Notes: a model not told the origin generated them from the letters alone. A DNA stretch of 64,000 bases from SHLQ01 sp964517125 (GCA_964517125.1 CAZFBD010000006.1:1-64000); one strand, 5' to 3'; shown: positions 8,469 through 18,422, counted from the first letter of the stretch. Program-made: numbers and translations.

Positions 8469-11400
8469 GTGTCGATCCTCTGCACGCTTAACGACATCTT
8501 GGCTCAGCTCACCGCTGGGCTAACGATCAACAACGATTGCGAGGCCCCGCTCCCGGTCGCCTCTTGCCCGGATAATCCGCTAGAGGTAACGATCGTCGAC
8601 GACCCGTCCGACGTCGTCTCGGTTCAAGCCGAGTACGTCTGCAACGCCGATACCGGCGTCTACGACCTAATCACCATCACGATCACCAATGGTGTAGCTG
8701 GCGAGCCGGTCGTTACTCCGACCGAGATCTCTTGCGAAGACCCGGCGACTCCGGTCGTTACCGTCGATCTCGAATTCGTCTGCAACGCCGATACCGGCCT
8801 CTTTGATCTCGTATCGGTTACGACTACCGACGGCGTATCGGCCGAGCCAGTCATCACCCCTACCGCTATCTCTTGCGTCGCTCCGGTCGTCACCGTCGAT
8901 ACCGAGCTTGTGTGCAACGAAGATACCGAGGTCTACGATCTCGTATCGATCACAACCACCGACGGCGTAGCGGCGGCCCCGGTCGTCACCCCTACGACCT
9001 TCCCGTGTGCTCAGCCGCCCGTCGTAGAGATCGACGTCGAGTACGTCTGTAACGAAGATACCGACGTCTACGATTCGGTCACCACGACCACCACTGATGG
9101 CGTAGCTGCTCCTCCGGTAATCGTCCCGACGACGATCCCTTGCGACGAAGAGCCCGACGTAGTCACCGTCGACGTTGAGCTTGTATGCAACGCCGATACC
9201 GAGGTCTATGACCAGGTCGTAACCACTACGACCAACGGCGTCCCGGCCGAGCCGGTAATCACGCCGACCACGATCTCTTGCGCCGAGCCTCCTTCGATCG
9301 AGATCGAGACCGAGTACGTCTGCAATACCGAGACGGGCTTCTACGACGAGATCACCATCACCACCACCGATGGCGTGGCGGGAGACCCGGTCGTAGTAGC
9401 GACGACTATCGAGTGTGTCGCGCCGACCGTTGAGATCGACCTCGAATACGAGTGCAACGACGAGACCGGCTTCTTCGACCAGATCTCCACGACCATCACC
9501 GATGGTGTAGCGGCCGAGCCAGTTATCACGACTACGACGCTCCCTTGCGTTGCCGCTCCTCCCGACTTCGAGATCATCTCGGAATGCCGACCGGACACCA
9601 ACACGATTTGGGTCGTTACCTACTCGATCGACGCCGACGGCGTTCAGACCGAGATCAACGCAGCCGATACCGGCCAGGTTTGCCCGTCCCCTCAAACCGA
9701 ATGCGTTAAGTGGTCCTCGACCGTCGTCTTCTTCGACAATACGGGTACCCGCTTTACCGAGTCCCACGAGATCACGGTCACCAACGTTGACGGGACCGAG
9801 ACGGTTATCAACGCCGCGCCGACTACCGGTTGGACCCAACAGCTTCAGGAATGGCAAGCCCAATTCCAGGCGGCCTACCCCGAAGCAATCGTAGAGGTTC
9901 GATGCAATATCCCCGGAGGTTGCGGCGGCCTCCTGGCTCCTCCGTCCGACGCTCAGCCGAGCGATGCGATCCAGTGGCGCTACCTCTCGATGATCCATTG
10001 CCCGACCGATCAGAAGATCCCGGTCAAAGCAGAGATCACCGATTCCTCCAACCCGGCCCGTATCGGCCGAGTACTCGTTTACGATTCGGTCCAGACGCCC
10101 GAGAAGCGTGGCTACCGATGCGTCGATTGCGAGACCGGCTACGGAAACCTCAAGAACGAAGACGGGACCGAAGTCCCCGAATCCGATCTCCCGGTATGCG
10201 TCTTCTCTTGCGCCGAGACCATCCCCCAGAGCCCGGAATCCGCTTGCACCTTTGATGCTCTCGAAGGCGGTTGTGACGACGTCAACTCCGACGACGAAAC
10301 GCTATGGGTCCCGACGACTCGAATCGTCTCGATCTGCGACGGCGTTATCTCCGCCGACTACTACACCGAAGATCCCGACGGCGGCCTCGAAGACTATGAG
10401 CTGATCGGCAACTTCGTCGAGTGCGACTCCGGGACCGTCGTCCCTGATCCCGAGCCCGTACCTTGCGAGCGGGCGGACATCATCCGATGCGACGGCGAGC
10501 CAGCCCTCTGCGCCCACGCGATCGGCGGCCTCGCCAACGGCGGAAGCTTCGATATCTCCGAGGGCGGTATCGAGTGGACGATTTGCGGAACGGCTTACCC
10601 GATCGGTCAAGGCACCTACTCATGGCAAGAGATGGCCGATGCGGTTGCGGCCGCTTCCGGGGTCTCGACCGAAGTAGTCGACGCTGCCGACGGATCTCAG
10701 TCCATCGTCGTCCGAGTTACGTGCTGCGAAGCCGGAGACGTTCAATTCCAAATCGGAGAGGACGAGCCAGTCTTGCTCGCTCTCGTCCCCGAGCTAAACA
10801 CCGAAGCCGGAGAAGAGAGTTGCGCCGAGCTTACGGTCGGCTGCAACGACGATCGCCGAGACGATCTACTCTCCGATCTCATCGACGTTCTCCCGGTCGG
10901 ACCGAGCGAATGCTCGACGGGCGGCGGAGCGAACGAAGGCAATTGCGACTGCCCGATCACCTCCGCTCAATACGACCCGGACCAGGGCTCCCAGTGGGGC
11001 GCCTTTAGCGTCTCGGGCTCAACGGCAACGATCGAGGCCGGTCCTAACGGTACGGGCTCGTGGCATGAGCAGATGAACGGGACCAACCCGCAATGCTCCG
11101 GCGATATGTGGATCGCCCGTATGGGCGGCTACGACGGACCTCCGGGAACCGGGACGCTCATCGCTGAGGGCTACCTGCTCGGTTCGGTCCTCAACGCTTC
11201 GGGCGTTACCAACTACGCCCTAGGCGCTCCTATCCGGCCCTCGACTTGCTCGGCGGCTTCCCTCGAAACGGCTCTCGTCGATGCTGGCTTCACGGCAGCC
11301 GAAGCGGCTTCTCTCGTAGCGAACGGCTACGCGACGGTCGACGTCTTCGGGACTCCCGGCGTAACCCATATCAACGGCGTATTCGACGGCGGCGCTCCAA

Positions 11401-13139
11401 CTCCGTTCGGGGTCTGCCTCTCCTTCGATACCGACGCTTGCGAGGATGCTCCGACCGAAGAGGGCGACGACGTTCTCTTTACCGAAGACGCTTGCGCTAA
11501 CGAAACGCTCGGCGAGATCCTCGCTGAACTCCAGTGCGCTAAGCCGGTCGGCTCGAAGCTTTGCTACGGCGGAGACGAAGGCGGAGAGACCGAGACGACG
11601 GAGTACGTCAACTCGGATAACACGACCGAGCTATCGGCGAGCCAGAACGACACCACGATCAAATGGCAGCTCAGTCCCGGCCAAGAGCAAGACGCCGACG
11701 ACTTCTCCGAAGCGATCGAGGCGTGCATCGCTTCCGGCGAGATCGCCAATATCACTTGGACCGATCAAGACGGGACAACCGTTGCCTTCGCCGCCGATAC
11801 CTCGATCGGTGCGGCTCCCAACTACGCCTTCACCGGCACCTCTTCGGGCTCTTGGTCCGGGAAGGTCAACCGAGCGACTCTGGTTTGCGGAGAAGGCGCT
11901 ACGGCCTCAGGCGGTACCGCTCAGATGTGGGTCGGCGGTTGCGAGACCGATCCCGTTTGGAAGGACTGCGAGACCGGAGCCGAACTCACCGCCGAAGAGG
12001 TAGCGACTCTCGCCGAGTGCGCTCCGACCGGATGCGTTGAGGTTTGCCCCGATTGCCCGAACGAGACGGTTCAGGTCATCGTCTGCGCCGACGAAGATGC
12101 CGAGGGCGTAACGGCCGGAGACCAGATTCTCCTCGCCGCCGTCCGCGATTGCGAAGGCGTCCTCCAATCCTCGATCGGCTACAACCTCTCCGAAGGCAAC
12201 GCCGAAGTAGCGGTTCCCTCGACGAGCGCTTGCGATCCCGAGCCCGAAGTCGAAGAGGTGCGAGAGTGCTTGGTCGACTCGGCTGGCGTTCAGTGGACTC
12301 AGCTCGTAATCGTCCAGGCCGACCTATCTCAGTCCGATCCGATCTTCATCAACAGCGATACTCTCGCTATCGGCACTCCAGCCGGAGAGCCGGAGAAGTG
12401 GACGGCTTGCGAGGTCCCCGGCAATACCCACCTCATCGAAGGTTGCGTCGACGACGGCGAAGGCAATGCCATCGAAGGATTCACCATCGTTGACGACAAC
12501 GGCGATCCTCTCTTCCCGCCTAAGTCCAAGGTCTCCCTTGGCTTTATGGAGTGTCCGAACCTAGTAGCCGAACTCATCGGTGATGGCGACGAATGTCCGT
12601 GCGAAGACGATTGCGCTACGACCTACGCCGATTGCGCCACAACGGATTGCCGACTCCTCCGAGTAGACGCCGATGGCTCTAGCTTCTCACAAGCCACGCT
12701 CGACGGTTACCGCCTGCAGGTAGCTTTCGGAGTCGGTGGAGCCGAAGGAACTTGCCCCGGCATCGACGTGAGCGTTGGCGAAGAAACCGGAGCGCTAGTA
12801 GTTGTCGACGCTGACGGCCACCCCGAGGTAGAGAACTTCGCCACGGCTATCAACTCAGCGCTCGGCAGTTACGGCTTCTCGGCGGTCATCTGCCCCGGAG
12901 CTAGCTCGGGAGGTACCGGAGGAAGCGACACCATGCTCGCTATCACCGGCCCGGCGTGCGCTGACACTCCGTGGGAGATCAAGTTCGATTCCAACGGAAC
13001 CGGCGACGACTACGCCCTCGGTTGGACCGGGACCGAGTGGTATACCCGAGAGTTCGTAAACGGATCCGAACTCACGAACCCGACCAACGACTACAACTCG
13101 CTAGGCGCTTGGGACGCTCGACCATGCACCAACTGCTAG
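8469..13139 (+). CDS. Giant virion protein with seven tandem Cys/Val/Thr-rich repeats
   Basis: 1,556 residues from a GTG start directly after the preceding gene. Residues about 45-365 contain seven imperfect 40-44 residue units (core pattern E-x-V-C-N-x-D/E-T-x-x-Y/F-D followed by ITTTDGVxxxPVVTPT and a Cys), plus a degenerate eighth. The remaining 1,150 residues are a string of acidic cysteine-containing beta domains. The architecture fits a long stalk-like fibre or a virion-surface adhesin. It exceeds the adjacent major capsid gene more than twofold and is the second largest gene of the window. Confidence 0.6.
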   Translation: MSILCTLNDILAQLTAGLTINNDCEAPLPVASCPDNPLEVTIVDDPSDVVSVQAEYVCNADTGVYDLITITITNGVAGEPVVTPTEISCEDPATPVVTVDLEFVCNADTGLFDLVSVTTTDGVSAEPVITPTAISCVAPVVTVDTELVCNEDTEVYDLVSITTTDGVAAAPVVTPTTFPCAQPPVVEIDVEYVCNEDTDVYDSVTTTTTDGVAAPPVIVPTTIPCDEEPDVVTVDVELVCNADTEVYDQVVTTTTNGVPAEPVITPTTISCAEPPSIEIETEYVCNTETGFYDEITITTTDGVAGDPVVVATTIECVAPTVEIDLEYECNDETGFFDQISTTITDGVAAEPVITTTTLPCVAAPPDFEIISECRPDTNTIWVVTYSIDADGVQTEINAADTGQVCPSPQTECVKWSSTVVFFDNTGTRFTESHEITVTNVDGTETVINAAPTTGWTQQLQEWQAQFQAAYPEAIVEVRCNIPGGCGGLLAPPSDAQPSDAIQWRYLSMIHCPTDQKIPVKAEITDSSNPARIGRVLVYDSVQTPEKRGYRCVDCETGYGNLKNEDGTEVPESDLPVCVFSCAETIPQSPESACTFDALEGGCDDVNSDDETLWVPTTRIVSICDGVISADYYTEDPDGGLEDYELIGNFVECDSGTVVPDPEPVPCERADIIRCDGEPALCAHAIGGLANGGSFDISEGGIEWTICGTAYPIGQGTYSWQEMADAVAAASGVSTEVVDAADGSQSIVVRVTCCEAGDVQFQIGEDEPVLLALVPELNTEAGEESCAELTVGCNDDRRDDLLSDLIDVLPVGPSECSTGGGANEGNCDCPITSAQYDPDQGSQWGAFSVSGSTATIEAGPNGTGSWHEQMNGTNPQCSGDMWIARMGGYDGPPGTGTLIAEGYLLGSVLNASGVTNYALGAPIRPSTCSAASLETALVDAGFTAAEAASLVANGYATVDVFGTPGVTHINGVFDGGAPTPFGVCLSFDTDACEDAPTEEGDDVLFTEDACANETLGEILAELQCAKPVGSKLCYGGDEGGETETTEYVNSDNTTELSASQNDTTIKWQLSPGQEQDADDFSEAIEACIASGEIANITWTDQDGTTVAFAADTSIGAAPNYAFTGTSSGSWSGKVNRATLVCGEGATASGGTAQMWVGGCETDPVWKDCETGAELTAEEVATLAECAPTGCVEVCPDCPNETVQVIVCADEDAEGVTAGDQILLAAVRDCEGVLQSSIGYNLSEGNAEVAVPSTSACDPEPEVEEVRECLVDSAGVQWTQLVIVQADLSQSDPIFINSDTLAIGTPAGEPEKWTACEVPGNTHLIEGCVDDGEGNAIEGFTIVDDNGDPLFPPKSKVSLGFMECPNLVAELIGDGDECPCEDDCATTYADCATTDCRLLRVDADGSSFSQATLDGYRLQVAFGVGGAEGTCPGIDVSVGEETGALVVVDADGHPEVENFATAINSALGSYGFSAVICPGASSGGTGGSDTMLAITGPACADTPWEIKFDSNGTGDDYALGWTGTEWYTREFVNGSELTNPTNDYNSLGAWDARPCTNC

Positions 13140-13600
13140 ATCGGATCGAGCGAGACGAGACCCTAGAGGCGGAATACGCGGCGGCGAAAGCCCAGCGCGC
13201 TATCACCGACCTAGGGGACCTCTCGGCATGGCCCGACGGGCTGGCCGAGCGGTTTACTCGACGACTCGATTTGATCCGGTCTTGGTCGGCTTGCGATTCG
13301 TCGGGCCTATGGGGAGGGTTCAAGCTCCGGCTCGTTTCCTCTTGGGTCGACGGCTCAGGGGTCGACGAGTTAACCGAGAAAGAAGAGCCCGAGTTCTGGC
13401 AGCTCAAGATGGCTCACAAGACTTGGGGCGGCCGCTTCTCGTCGAAGATGAAGCTAAGCGACTTCGACCTAAACCTCTTCACGGTCCTAGGCGCTCCCGT
13501 AGCGACTACCGGCCTTTGGGATCTCGATGACAACGGGATCCGGGTAAGGGTCGATATGTACCCCTTCAAAGGCGAGCGAGGTATCGACCTATGGCAATGA
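13124..13600 (+). CDS. Small virion-module protein, function unknown
   Basis: 158 residues. The ATG at 13124 overlaps the end of the giant fibre-like gene and is preferred to an upstream in-frame start lying deep inside that gene. Helical charged N-terminus, then Trp-rich segments. Stop overlaps the next gene. A third example of a compact low-cysteine protein following a large repeat protein. Confidence 0.6.
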   Translation: MHQLLDRIERDETLEAEYAAAKAQRAITDLGDLSAWPDGLAERFTRRLDLIRSWSACDSSGLWGGFKLRLVSSWVDGSGVDELTEKEEPEFWQLKMAHKTWGGRFSSKMKLSDFDLNLFTVLGAPVATTGLWDLDDNGIRVRVDMYPFKGERGIDLWQ

Positions 13601-14454
13601 CCCTCTCCGCTCTTACGGATTGCTACTGCAAGCTCCGAGACGCCCTCGCCAAGATCGAGCTAACGCCCGGCCCTCCGGGGCCTCAAGGCGATCCTGGCCC
13701 GATGGGCGTCCCCGGCCTCGACGGCGACAACTGGACCTCCGGTTCCGGAGCGCCTACTACTCCCGGCGTAAACGACGGAGACCACTACCTCGATCTTGCG
13801 ACGGGCAACGTCTACGAATGGGACGACGCTCTAGGAACGTGGACCCTCGAAGGTTCTATCCAAGGACCCCAAGGCCCTCAAGGCATCCAAGGCATCCAAG
13901 GCATCCCCGGTGCAGACGGAGCCGATGGCGCTGACGGTCAAGACGGAGCGGACGGGGCCGACGGGGCTGATGGCGCGGACGGAGCGGACGGAGCCGACGG
14001 AGCGGACGGGGCCGACGGTCAAGACGGAGCCGACGGAGCACAAGGACCTCCCGGACCTCCCGGCGCTGACGGTCAAGACGGAGCCGACGGCGTCTCTCCG
14101 ATCGTCTCGGTTCAGACCACGGAGATCTGCCCGGTAGTCGGTTGGGTCAACGTGAACCAAGTCGGCCAGATAGTCGATTCGTGCGGAGCCGGTATCGCCG
14201 TCTCCCGGCCGCAAACCGGCGTCTTCAACCTCACCCCTCCCGCTGGAGCCCGGTCGGTTCAGTTGACCGTTCAAGAAGATGTCGGACCTAGGGACTCGAT
14301 CGAGATCCATCCCGTCGATTACCTCGGAACCCAGATCCATATCTCCGAGGGCGACAACGGCGGAGCGGCCAACACGTTGAGGAATCGAAACTTCCAGGCC
14401 GTTTGGTACGGCGACGCTATCACGGTTGTGACGGGAGTAACGGTAACGCCATGA
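13591..14454 (+). CDS. Collagen-like phage fibre protein
   Basis: 287 residues. Two Gly-x-y blocks: a short one near residues 25-45 (GPPGPQGDPGP) and a long one near residues 88-170 composed of GPQ/GIQ then many GAD/GQD triplets. Phage collagen-like regions form trimeric stalks. The C-terminal 110 residues are a compact beta domain likely to be the trimer head. The low-complexity DNA could vary in length between relatives. Confidence 0.8.
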   Translation: MAMTLSALTDCYCKLRDALAKIELTPGPPGPQGDPGPMGVPGLDGDNWTSGSGAPTTPGVNDGDHYLDLATGNVYEWDDALGTWTLEGSIQGPQGPQGIQGIQGIPGADGADGADGQDGADGADGADGADGADGADGADGADGQDGADGAQGPPGPPGADGQDGADGVSPIVSVQTTEICPVVGWVNVNQVGQIVDSCGAGIAVSRPQTGVFNLTPPAGARSVQLTVQEDVGPRDSIEIHPVDYLGTQIHISEGDNGGAANTLRNRNFQAVWYGDAITVVTGVTVTP

Positions 14455-14819
14455 GTGAAGACATTAGAGGATCGATAGCGGGCCGGATGCTCGGTCTCGG
14501 CTTTACCCGGCCGGAGATTGAGTTCTTCCTAGGTGACTTCAACGACATCGTCGAGAACGGCGGACCAGACCTCAAAGCCGTTGAGCCGATCGAGTTCGAG
14601 GGCGAGGCTCCTCGCGGGCCGGTTATCTCGATCAAGCTCGATCCGGCCGATAGCGATTACGTGCTCATCACTTCCGACACCCAATTCAAGACCGAGGGTG
14701 GAGGCGATATCCGAGACGGGACGATTCAGCTCCGAGTCGGCGAGATCAGGCGAAAGCTCCAGAAGAACAACCGGGAAGGTTACGTCTCCATAGGAGAGGA
14801 CAGGTACAGCTATGAGTAG
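14451..14819 (+). CDS. Small virion-module protein, function unknown
   Basis: 122 residues starting at the ATGA overlap with the collagen-like gene. Acidic, without cysteine, mixed alpha/beta. Fits the pattern of a small partner gene after each large fibre-like gene. No family recognised. Confidence 0.6.
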   Translation: MSEDIRGSIAGRMLGLGFTRPEIEFFLGDFNDIVENGGPDLKAVEPIEFEGEAPRGPVISIKLDPADSDYVLITSDTQFKTEGGGDIRDGTIQLRVGEIRRKLQKNNREGYVSIGEDRYSYE

Positions 14820-15459
14820 CGCCGAGATAGTCGACGGGAGGCTCGTCCTAGACGGACCAGGCACCTTCGAGGTATCCGAGCCCGTCGGGCAAACGATCGA
14901 AGTCAAGGAAGGCAAGACCCGGAGCCGTAAGGTTCCCGAAGGTGTCGTCATCACCGAGCTAGTAGGCGACGGCAAAGAGGCCGAGACGATCTACGTATCT
15001 CTCGGCGAAGAGGGCGAAGAGGCTCCCGCTCAAGACAAAGACGTAGAGGTCGAGGCGGACGTAGAGCCGAGCAGCGACGAAGAGGAAGCTCCGGAGGAAG
15101 AGCCCGAGGCCGTTAAGCCCGACGCTCTACAGCGAGACGAGAAGGGCTCCCTGGTCCTCTCGAAGCCGGGGACCTACTTCTTCCCGGACGGGACTTCGGT
15201 CCTGGTCCAGAGGCGGACGACCAAGACGATCGCTTACGAAGGCGAAGAGGTCTCGGCTACCGAATACCGGCCGCATCTATTTGCGGTTGAGGTAGACGGC
15301 GTATCGCCCGAACCTCCAGCGAAGCAAGCGGTATACCGACGGACGAAGATGGGCGGACGGGTAATCCAGCGGGATCCCGGCTTGGTCTTCTTCGGAGACG
15401 GCGACGACGCGGACTTTATGGGCGTCGGCTCCCCTAGCGAGATTAAGGAAGTCGGCTGA
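14812..15459 (+). CDS. Acidic two-domain virion-module protein
   Basis: 215 residues overlapping both neighbours. Two similar short domains (residues about 8-65 and 108-165, each starting with a G-x-LVLxxPGT pattern) flank an E/D/P-rich linker at 68-100. The internal duplication suggests a repeated beta module. Function unknown. Confidence 0.6.
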   Translation: MSSAEIVDGRLVLDGPGTFEVSEPVGQTIEVKEGKTRSRKVPEGVVITELVGDGKEAETIYVSLGEEGEEAPAQDKDVEVEADVEPSSDEEEAPEEEPEAVKPDALQRDEKGSLVLSKPGTYFFPDGTSVLVQRRTTKTIAYEGEEVSATEYRPHLFAVEVDGVSPEPPAKQAVYRRTKMGGRVIQRDPGLVFFGDGDDADFMGVGSPSEIKEVG

Positions 15460-17012
15460 TGCCTACTTGCCCCGAGACAATCAACCTCCCTCAGTTCTGC
15501 GTAGGCGGCCAATTCTCCCCTACGGCTTGCGACCCGGTAGGCGATAGCCCGGACATCCGAGTTCAGCTTCGGCTAGTCGACGGCGCGGGCGCTCCGGCTA
15601 CCGGAGTAACCGACCCGAACTCTTGCGCCGAGATCATCCCGGTAGTTACCGAGGAGATCCATACCGCTAGCTCGGGTTGCTGGTGTATCTGCATCCCGTT
15701 CGCCAACTACTCCTCGGTCGACGCTATGAACGCCGTCAGCCCGACGAATACCCAATGGGAGGTTCGCTTCTGGGCTGGCAACGCAGCTCTCGACGAGTGG
15801 ACCGCTCTCGGGCTTCCGAGGACCTTCCGGATCGACGCCGATCACGATTATGCGGCGAGTTGCGCTTGCACCCCGTATACGACGATTTGCGGCTCGTGCA
15901 TCGGTATCAACTGCCTACTCGACCCGATCGGGAATCCTCCGCAAGAACTCTCCAACGAGTTCTGCGATCTCGTGGTGGGCTGCATGGCCGATACGATCGC
16001 CGACCTCCAAGCTCAGATCGACGGCATCGTGGGTACCGATACCTTCGTTACCTTCGGTACCGATGCCGACGGCAACGTAACCACGACCAACGCCGACGGC
16101 TCGGCTGGTCCGCTCCTTTGCGCTGCTCCGTGTGAAGACACCGATACGACAAACGACACGATCGCTCTCGCCGCTTCGGACGACGGCAGCTCTCTGGAAA
16201 TCACCATCACCGACTCCGATGGGAATCCGGTAACGGGCTCGATCGCTTGTGCTGATCTAGCGGCGATCCTCACCCCTTGTCTGCCGACGGCGACCGACAC
16301 CGATACTTTCGTGACCTTCGGTACCGACGCCGATGGGAATATCACAACGACCAACGCCGACGGTTCGGCCGGTCCGACGATGTGCGCTGCTCCGTGCGAC
16401 GGAGGCCCGGATACCGACACCTTCGTTACGTTTGGGACCGATGCGGACGGCAACATTACGACTACGAACGCTGACGGGACGGCCGGTCCAGTTCTCTGTC
16501 CGGCTCCGTGCGGCGACGGCGATCCAATCGCTTTCGAGTACGTCGACTTCGATGGCACGGTTCATACGACCGGGACCTTCGCCGGAGCCGGTACTCCCGC
16601 CGATCCGTACCAAATCCCTCTCCCGACGTCGGCCGATGACCTTTGCGACCAGCTCGCGACGGTAACCGAATCGACCGACCCGATAGCGACCACGGACAAG
16701 CTTCTGGTCCTCCAGGACGATGACTCATGCGCTCTCAAGACTTTGTGCTCCGAGACGGTCTCTTCGGGCGGTACGGACTTCACCGGCCAGCGAGCCGGAT
16801 TCTTCATCATGGGATGCGAGAGCGTCCCGATGCCGACCCAAGCTAACCCGGCCGGAGGCACCGATTGGCATCCCGAGATCAGCTTCCCAGCGGCCGACTT
16901 CCCGATTGGTTGGCAACAGCAATTCGAGGACGGCTTCTCCGGGTGGGAGACGTGGATGGTTCAAACCCAACTAGACGGATCGACCCATCTTTGGGTCCAG
17001 GTCACGGCGTAG
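15459..17012 (+). CDS. Virion surface protein with three TDADGN repeats
   Basis: 517 residues. Three near-identical units (FVTFGTDADGN...TNADG) begin at about nt 16041, 16304 and 16420. A GAGTPADPYQIPLP element near residue 380 is the same module found repeatedly in the 886-residue protein at 3369. N-terminal 180 residues are cysteine-rich. Likely a fibre or baseplate-associated surface protein. Confidence 0.6.
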   Translation: MPTCPETINLPQFCVGGQFSPTACDPVGDSPDIRVQLRLVDGAGAPATGVTDPNSCAEIIPVVTEEIHTASSGCWCICIPFANYSSVDAMNAVSPTNTQWEVRFWAGNAALDEWTALGLPRTFRIDADHDYAASCACTPYTTICGSCIGINCLLDPIGNPPQELSNEFCDLVVGCMADTIADLQAQIDGIVGTDTFVTFGTDADGNVTTTNADGSAGPLLCAAPCEDTDTTNDTIALAASDDGSSLEITITDSDGNPVTGSIACADLAAILTPCLPTATDTDTFVTFGTDADGNITTTNADGSAGPTMCAAPCDGGPDTDTFVTFGTDADGNITTTNADGTAGPVLCPAPCGDGDPIAFEYVDFDGTVHTTGTFAGAGTPADPYQIPLPTSADDLCDQLATVTESTDPIATTDKLLVLQDDDSCALKTLCSETVSSGGTDFTGQRAGFFIMGCESVPMPTQANPAGGTDWHPEISFPAADFPIGWQQQFEDGFSGWETWMVQTQLDGSTHLWVQVTA

Positions 17013-17024
17013 GAGTTTAGAGAT

Positions 17025-18422
17025 ATGCCAGCAGCAGTTTCCTCAAGAGGTCATGCGACCCTAGACGCCGGTCACGCCGGAGCTACCGGAGACGGAGTAA
17101 CCGACGACGGGCCAGCGATTAACGAAGCGCTCCAACGTCTTGCCGCTCACGAAGGCGGAACGCTCCATCTCCCGGCCGGTCACTACCTGACTAACGAGCC
17201 GATCCTTGTGGATACGAACTCGGTCGGTATCCAGGGCGACGGTTGGTACGACATCTCGTCTCCGGCCGGAACGGTTATCTCGGCTGGCCCCGGCTTCGCC
17301 GATCCCGGCGTCATCGGCTTTCAACCCGGCGTAGTCAAGCTCGTGAATAAGAACGGCGACGGTCGACCCTTGCTCGGCTCCTTCCTCCGAGACTTCCGAG
17401 TCGGAGCTATCGGCGGAGGCAACGGCCCGGCCGGAGTCCACGGGATCTACGCCCGGTCGGCTCGTGGCGAATTCGAGCGACTCCTCACCGATCACAACGG
17501 CGGTTCCGGGATCTACGTCGAGGGCGCTCGCAACGGCGTGGACGGGGCCTCGGTCAACTGGGATACCTACGACACGATCTTCTCGCGAGTCCAATCCGGT
17601 TGGAACGGCGAGCACGGGATGCACTGCGACGATACGGGCGTAGCCGATCTCCACGCGACCAACTGCATCCTCTTCAACAACGTCCAAGACGGCGCTTTCA
17701 TGCGAGGAGCTAGCTCTCAGTTCACGGCGTGCCACTTCTACGACAACGATCGCTATAACGTCAACCTTCGCCAGATTCGTCAGTGGCTCATCGGCTGCAA
17801 GATCGAAGGCGCTGGCCAGCACGGCGTCTTCGCCGAAGCGGTCGGAGCGAGCAACGAGTTCTACGGCCAATTCATCATGGTCGGAAACGGCTTCAAAGGT
17901 AACGGCATGGATGCCGCGAATACCTACGACTCGCTCCACGTCGTTGGCGATGTGAACGACGGCGGCTTCGTCCTTACCGGCAACCGCTTCTCCCGGTACG
18001 AGAGCCAACCTCGCTTCGCTCTCCACTTCGCTTCGGGCGGCATTACTCAAGGCATCGTCTCGGGCAATGGCTTTATGGAGATCGATGGAGCCTGGGGTAC
18101 CGGACCTCTCGGTACGGGCGGCTCGGCGGCTCAAGGCTTCAAGATCGAGTTCGGCTACAACGGCGGACTCAACGTCCACCAGACCGGCCTCGAAACGATC
18201 TCCGCTTCCCAGACCGTGGTTCCTCACGGCCAGCACGTCCAGCCCGATCCGGGCGAGATCTTCGCGACGTTCAACTCTTGGCCCGCTGGAATCACGGAGC
18301 TGTACATCGACCAGATCACGGCGACCGACTTCCGGATCAACGCCTTCCCGACTCCGACTCAACCCGTGGATGTCGCCTGGCATATCCACTCTCAAGGACC
18401 GGAAGGACCGAGCGGTACGTGA
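17025..18422 (+). CDS. Beta-helix tailspike-like protein (pectate-lyase superfamily)
   Basis: 465 residues. The N-terminus carries the tailspike signature of a DDxxAIxxAL helix, a GGTLHLPAGxY strand and an IQGDGW turn (residues about 27-75), followed by Asn/Gly/His-rich repeats typical of right-handed parallel beta-helices (RNFxxx/GNGF patterns to about residue 350). Such phage proteins often bind or cleave host polysaccharide. Catalytic residues cannot be assigned by eye. Its place upstream of the tail tube gene is unusual. Confidence 0.75.
   Translation: MPAAVSSRGHATLDAGHAGATGDGVTDDGPAINEALQRLAAHEGGTLHLPAGHYLTNEPILVDTNSVGIQGDGWYDISSPAGTVISAGPGFADPGVIGFQPGVVKLVNKNGDGRPLLGSFLRDFRVGAIGGGNGPAGVHGIYARSARGEFERLLTDHNGGSGIYVEGARNGVDGASVNWDTYDTIFSRVQSGWNGEHGMHCDDTGVADLHATNCILFNNVQDGAFMRGASSQFTACHFYDNDRYNVNLRQIRQWLIGCKIEGAGQHGVFAEAVGASNEFYGQFIMVGNGFKGNGMDAANTYDSLHVVGDVNDGGFVLTGNRFSRYESQPRFALHFASGGITQGIVSGNGFMEIDGAWGTGPLGTGGSAAQGFKIEFGYNGGLNVHQTGLETISASQTVVPHGQHVQPDPGEIFATFNSWPAGITELYIDQITATDFRINAFPTPTQPVDVAWHIHSQGPEGPSGT

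Noticed and set aside
8600..9570. CRISPR array
   Set aside because: The regular repeats are protein-coding in a single frame and diverge at the DNA level; no spacer-repeat pattern occurs anywhere in the window.
8667..9998. 443-codon open frame on the minus strand
   Set aside because: Lies entirely antisense to the repeat region of the giant fibre-like gene; its Arg/Gly/Asp-rich composition mirrors the TCG/GAC codon bias of the real gene.
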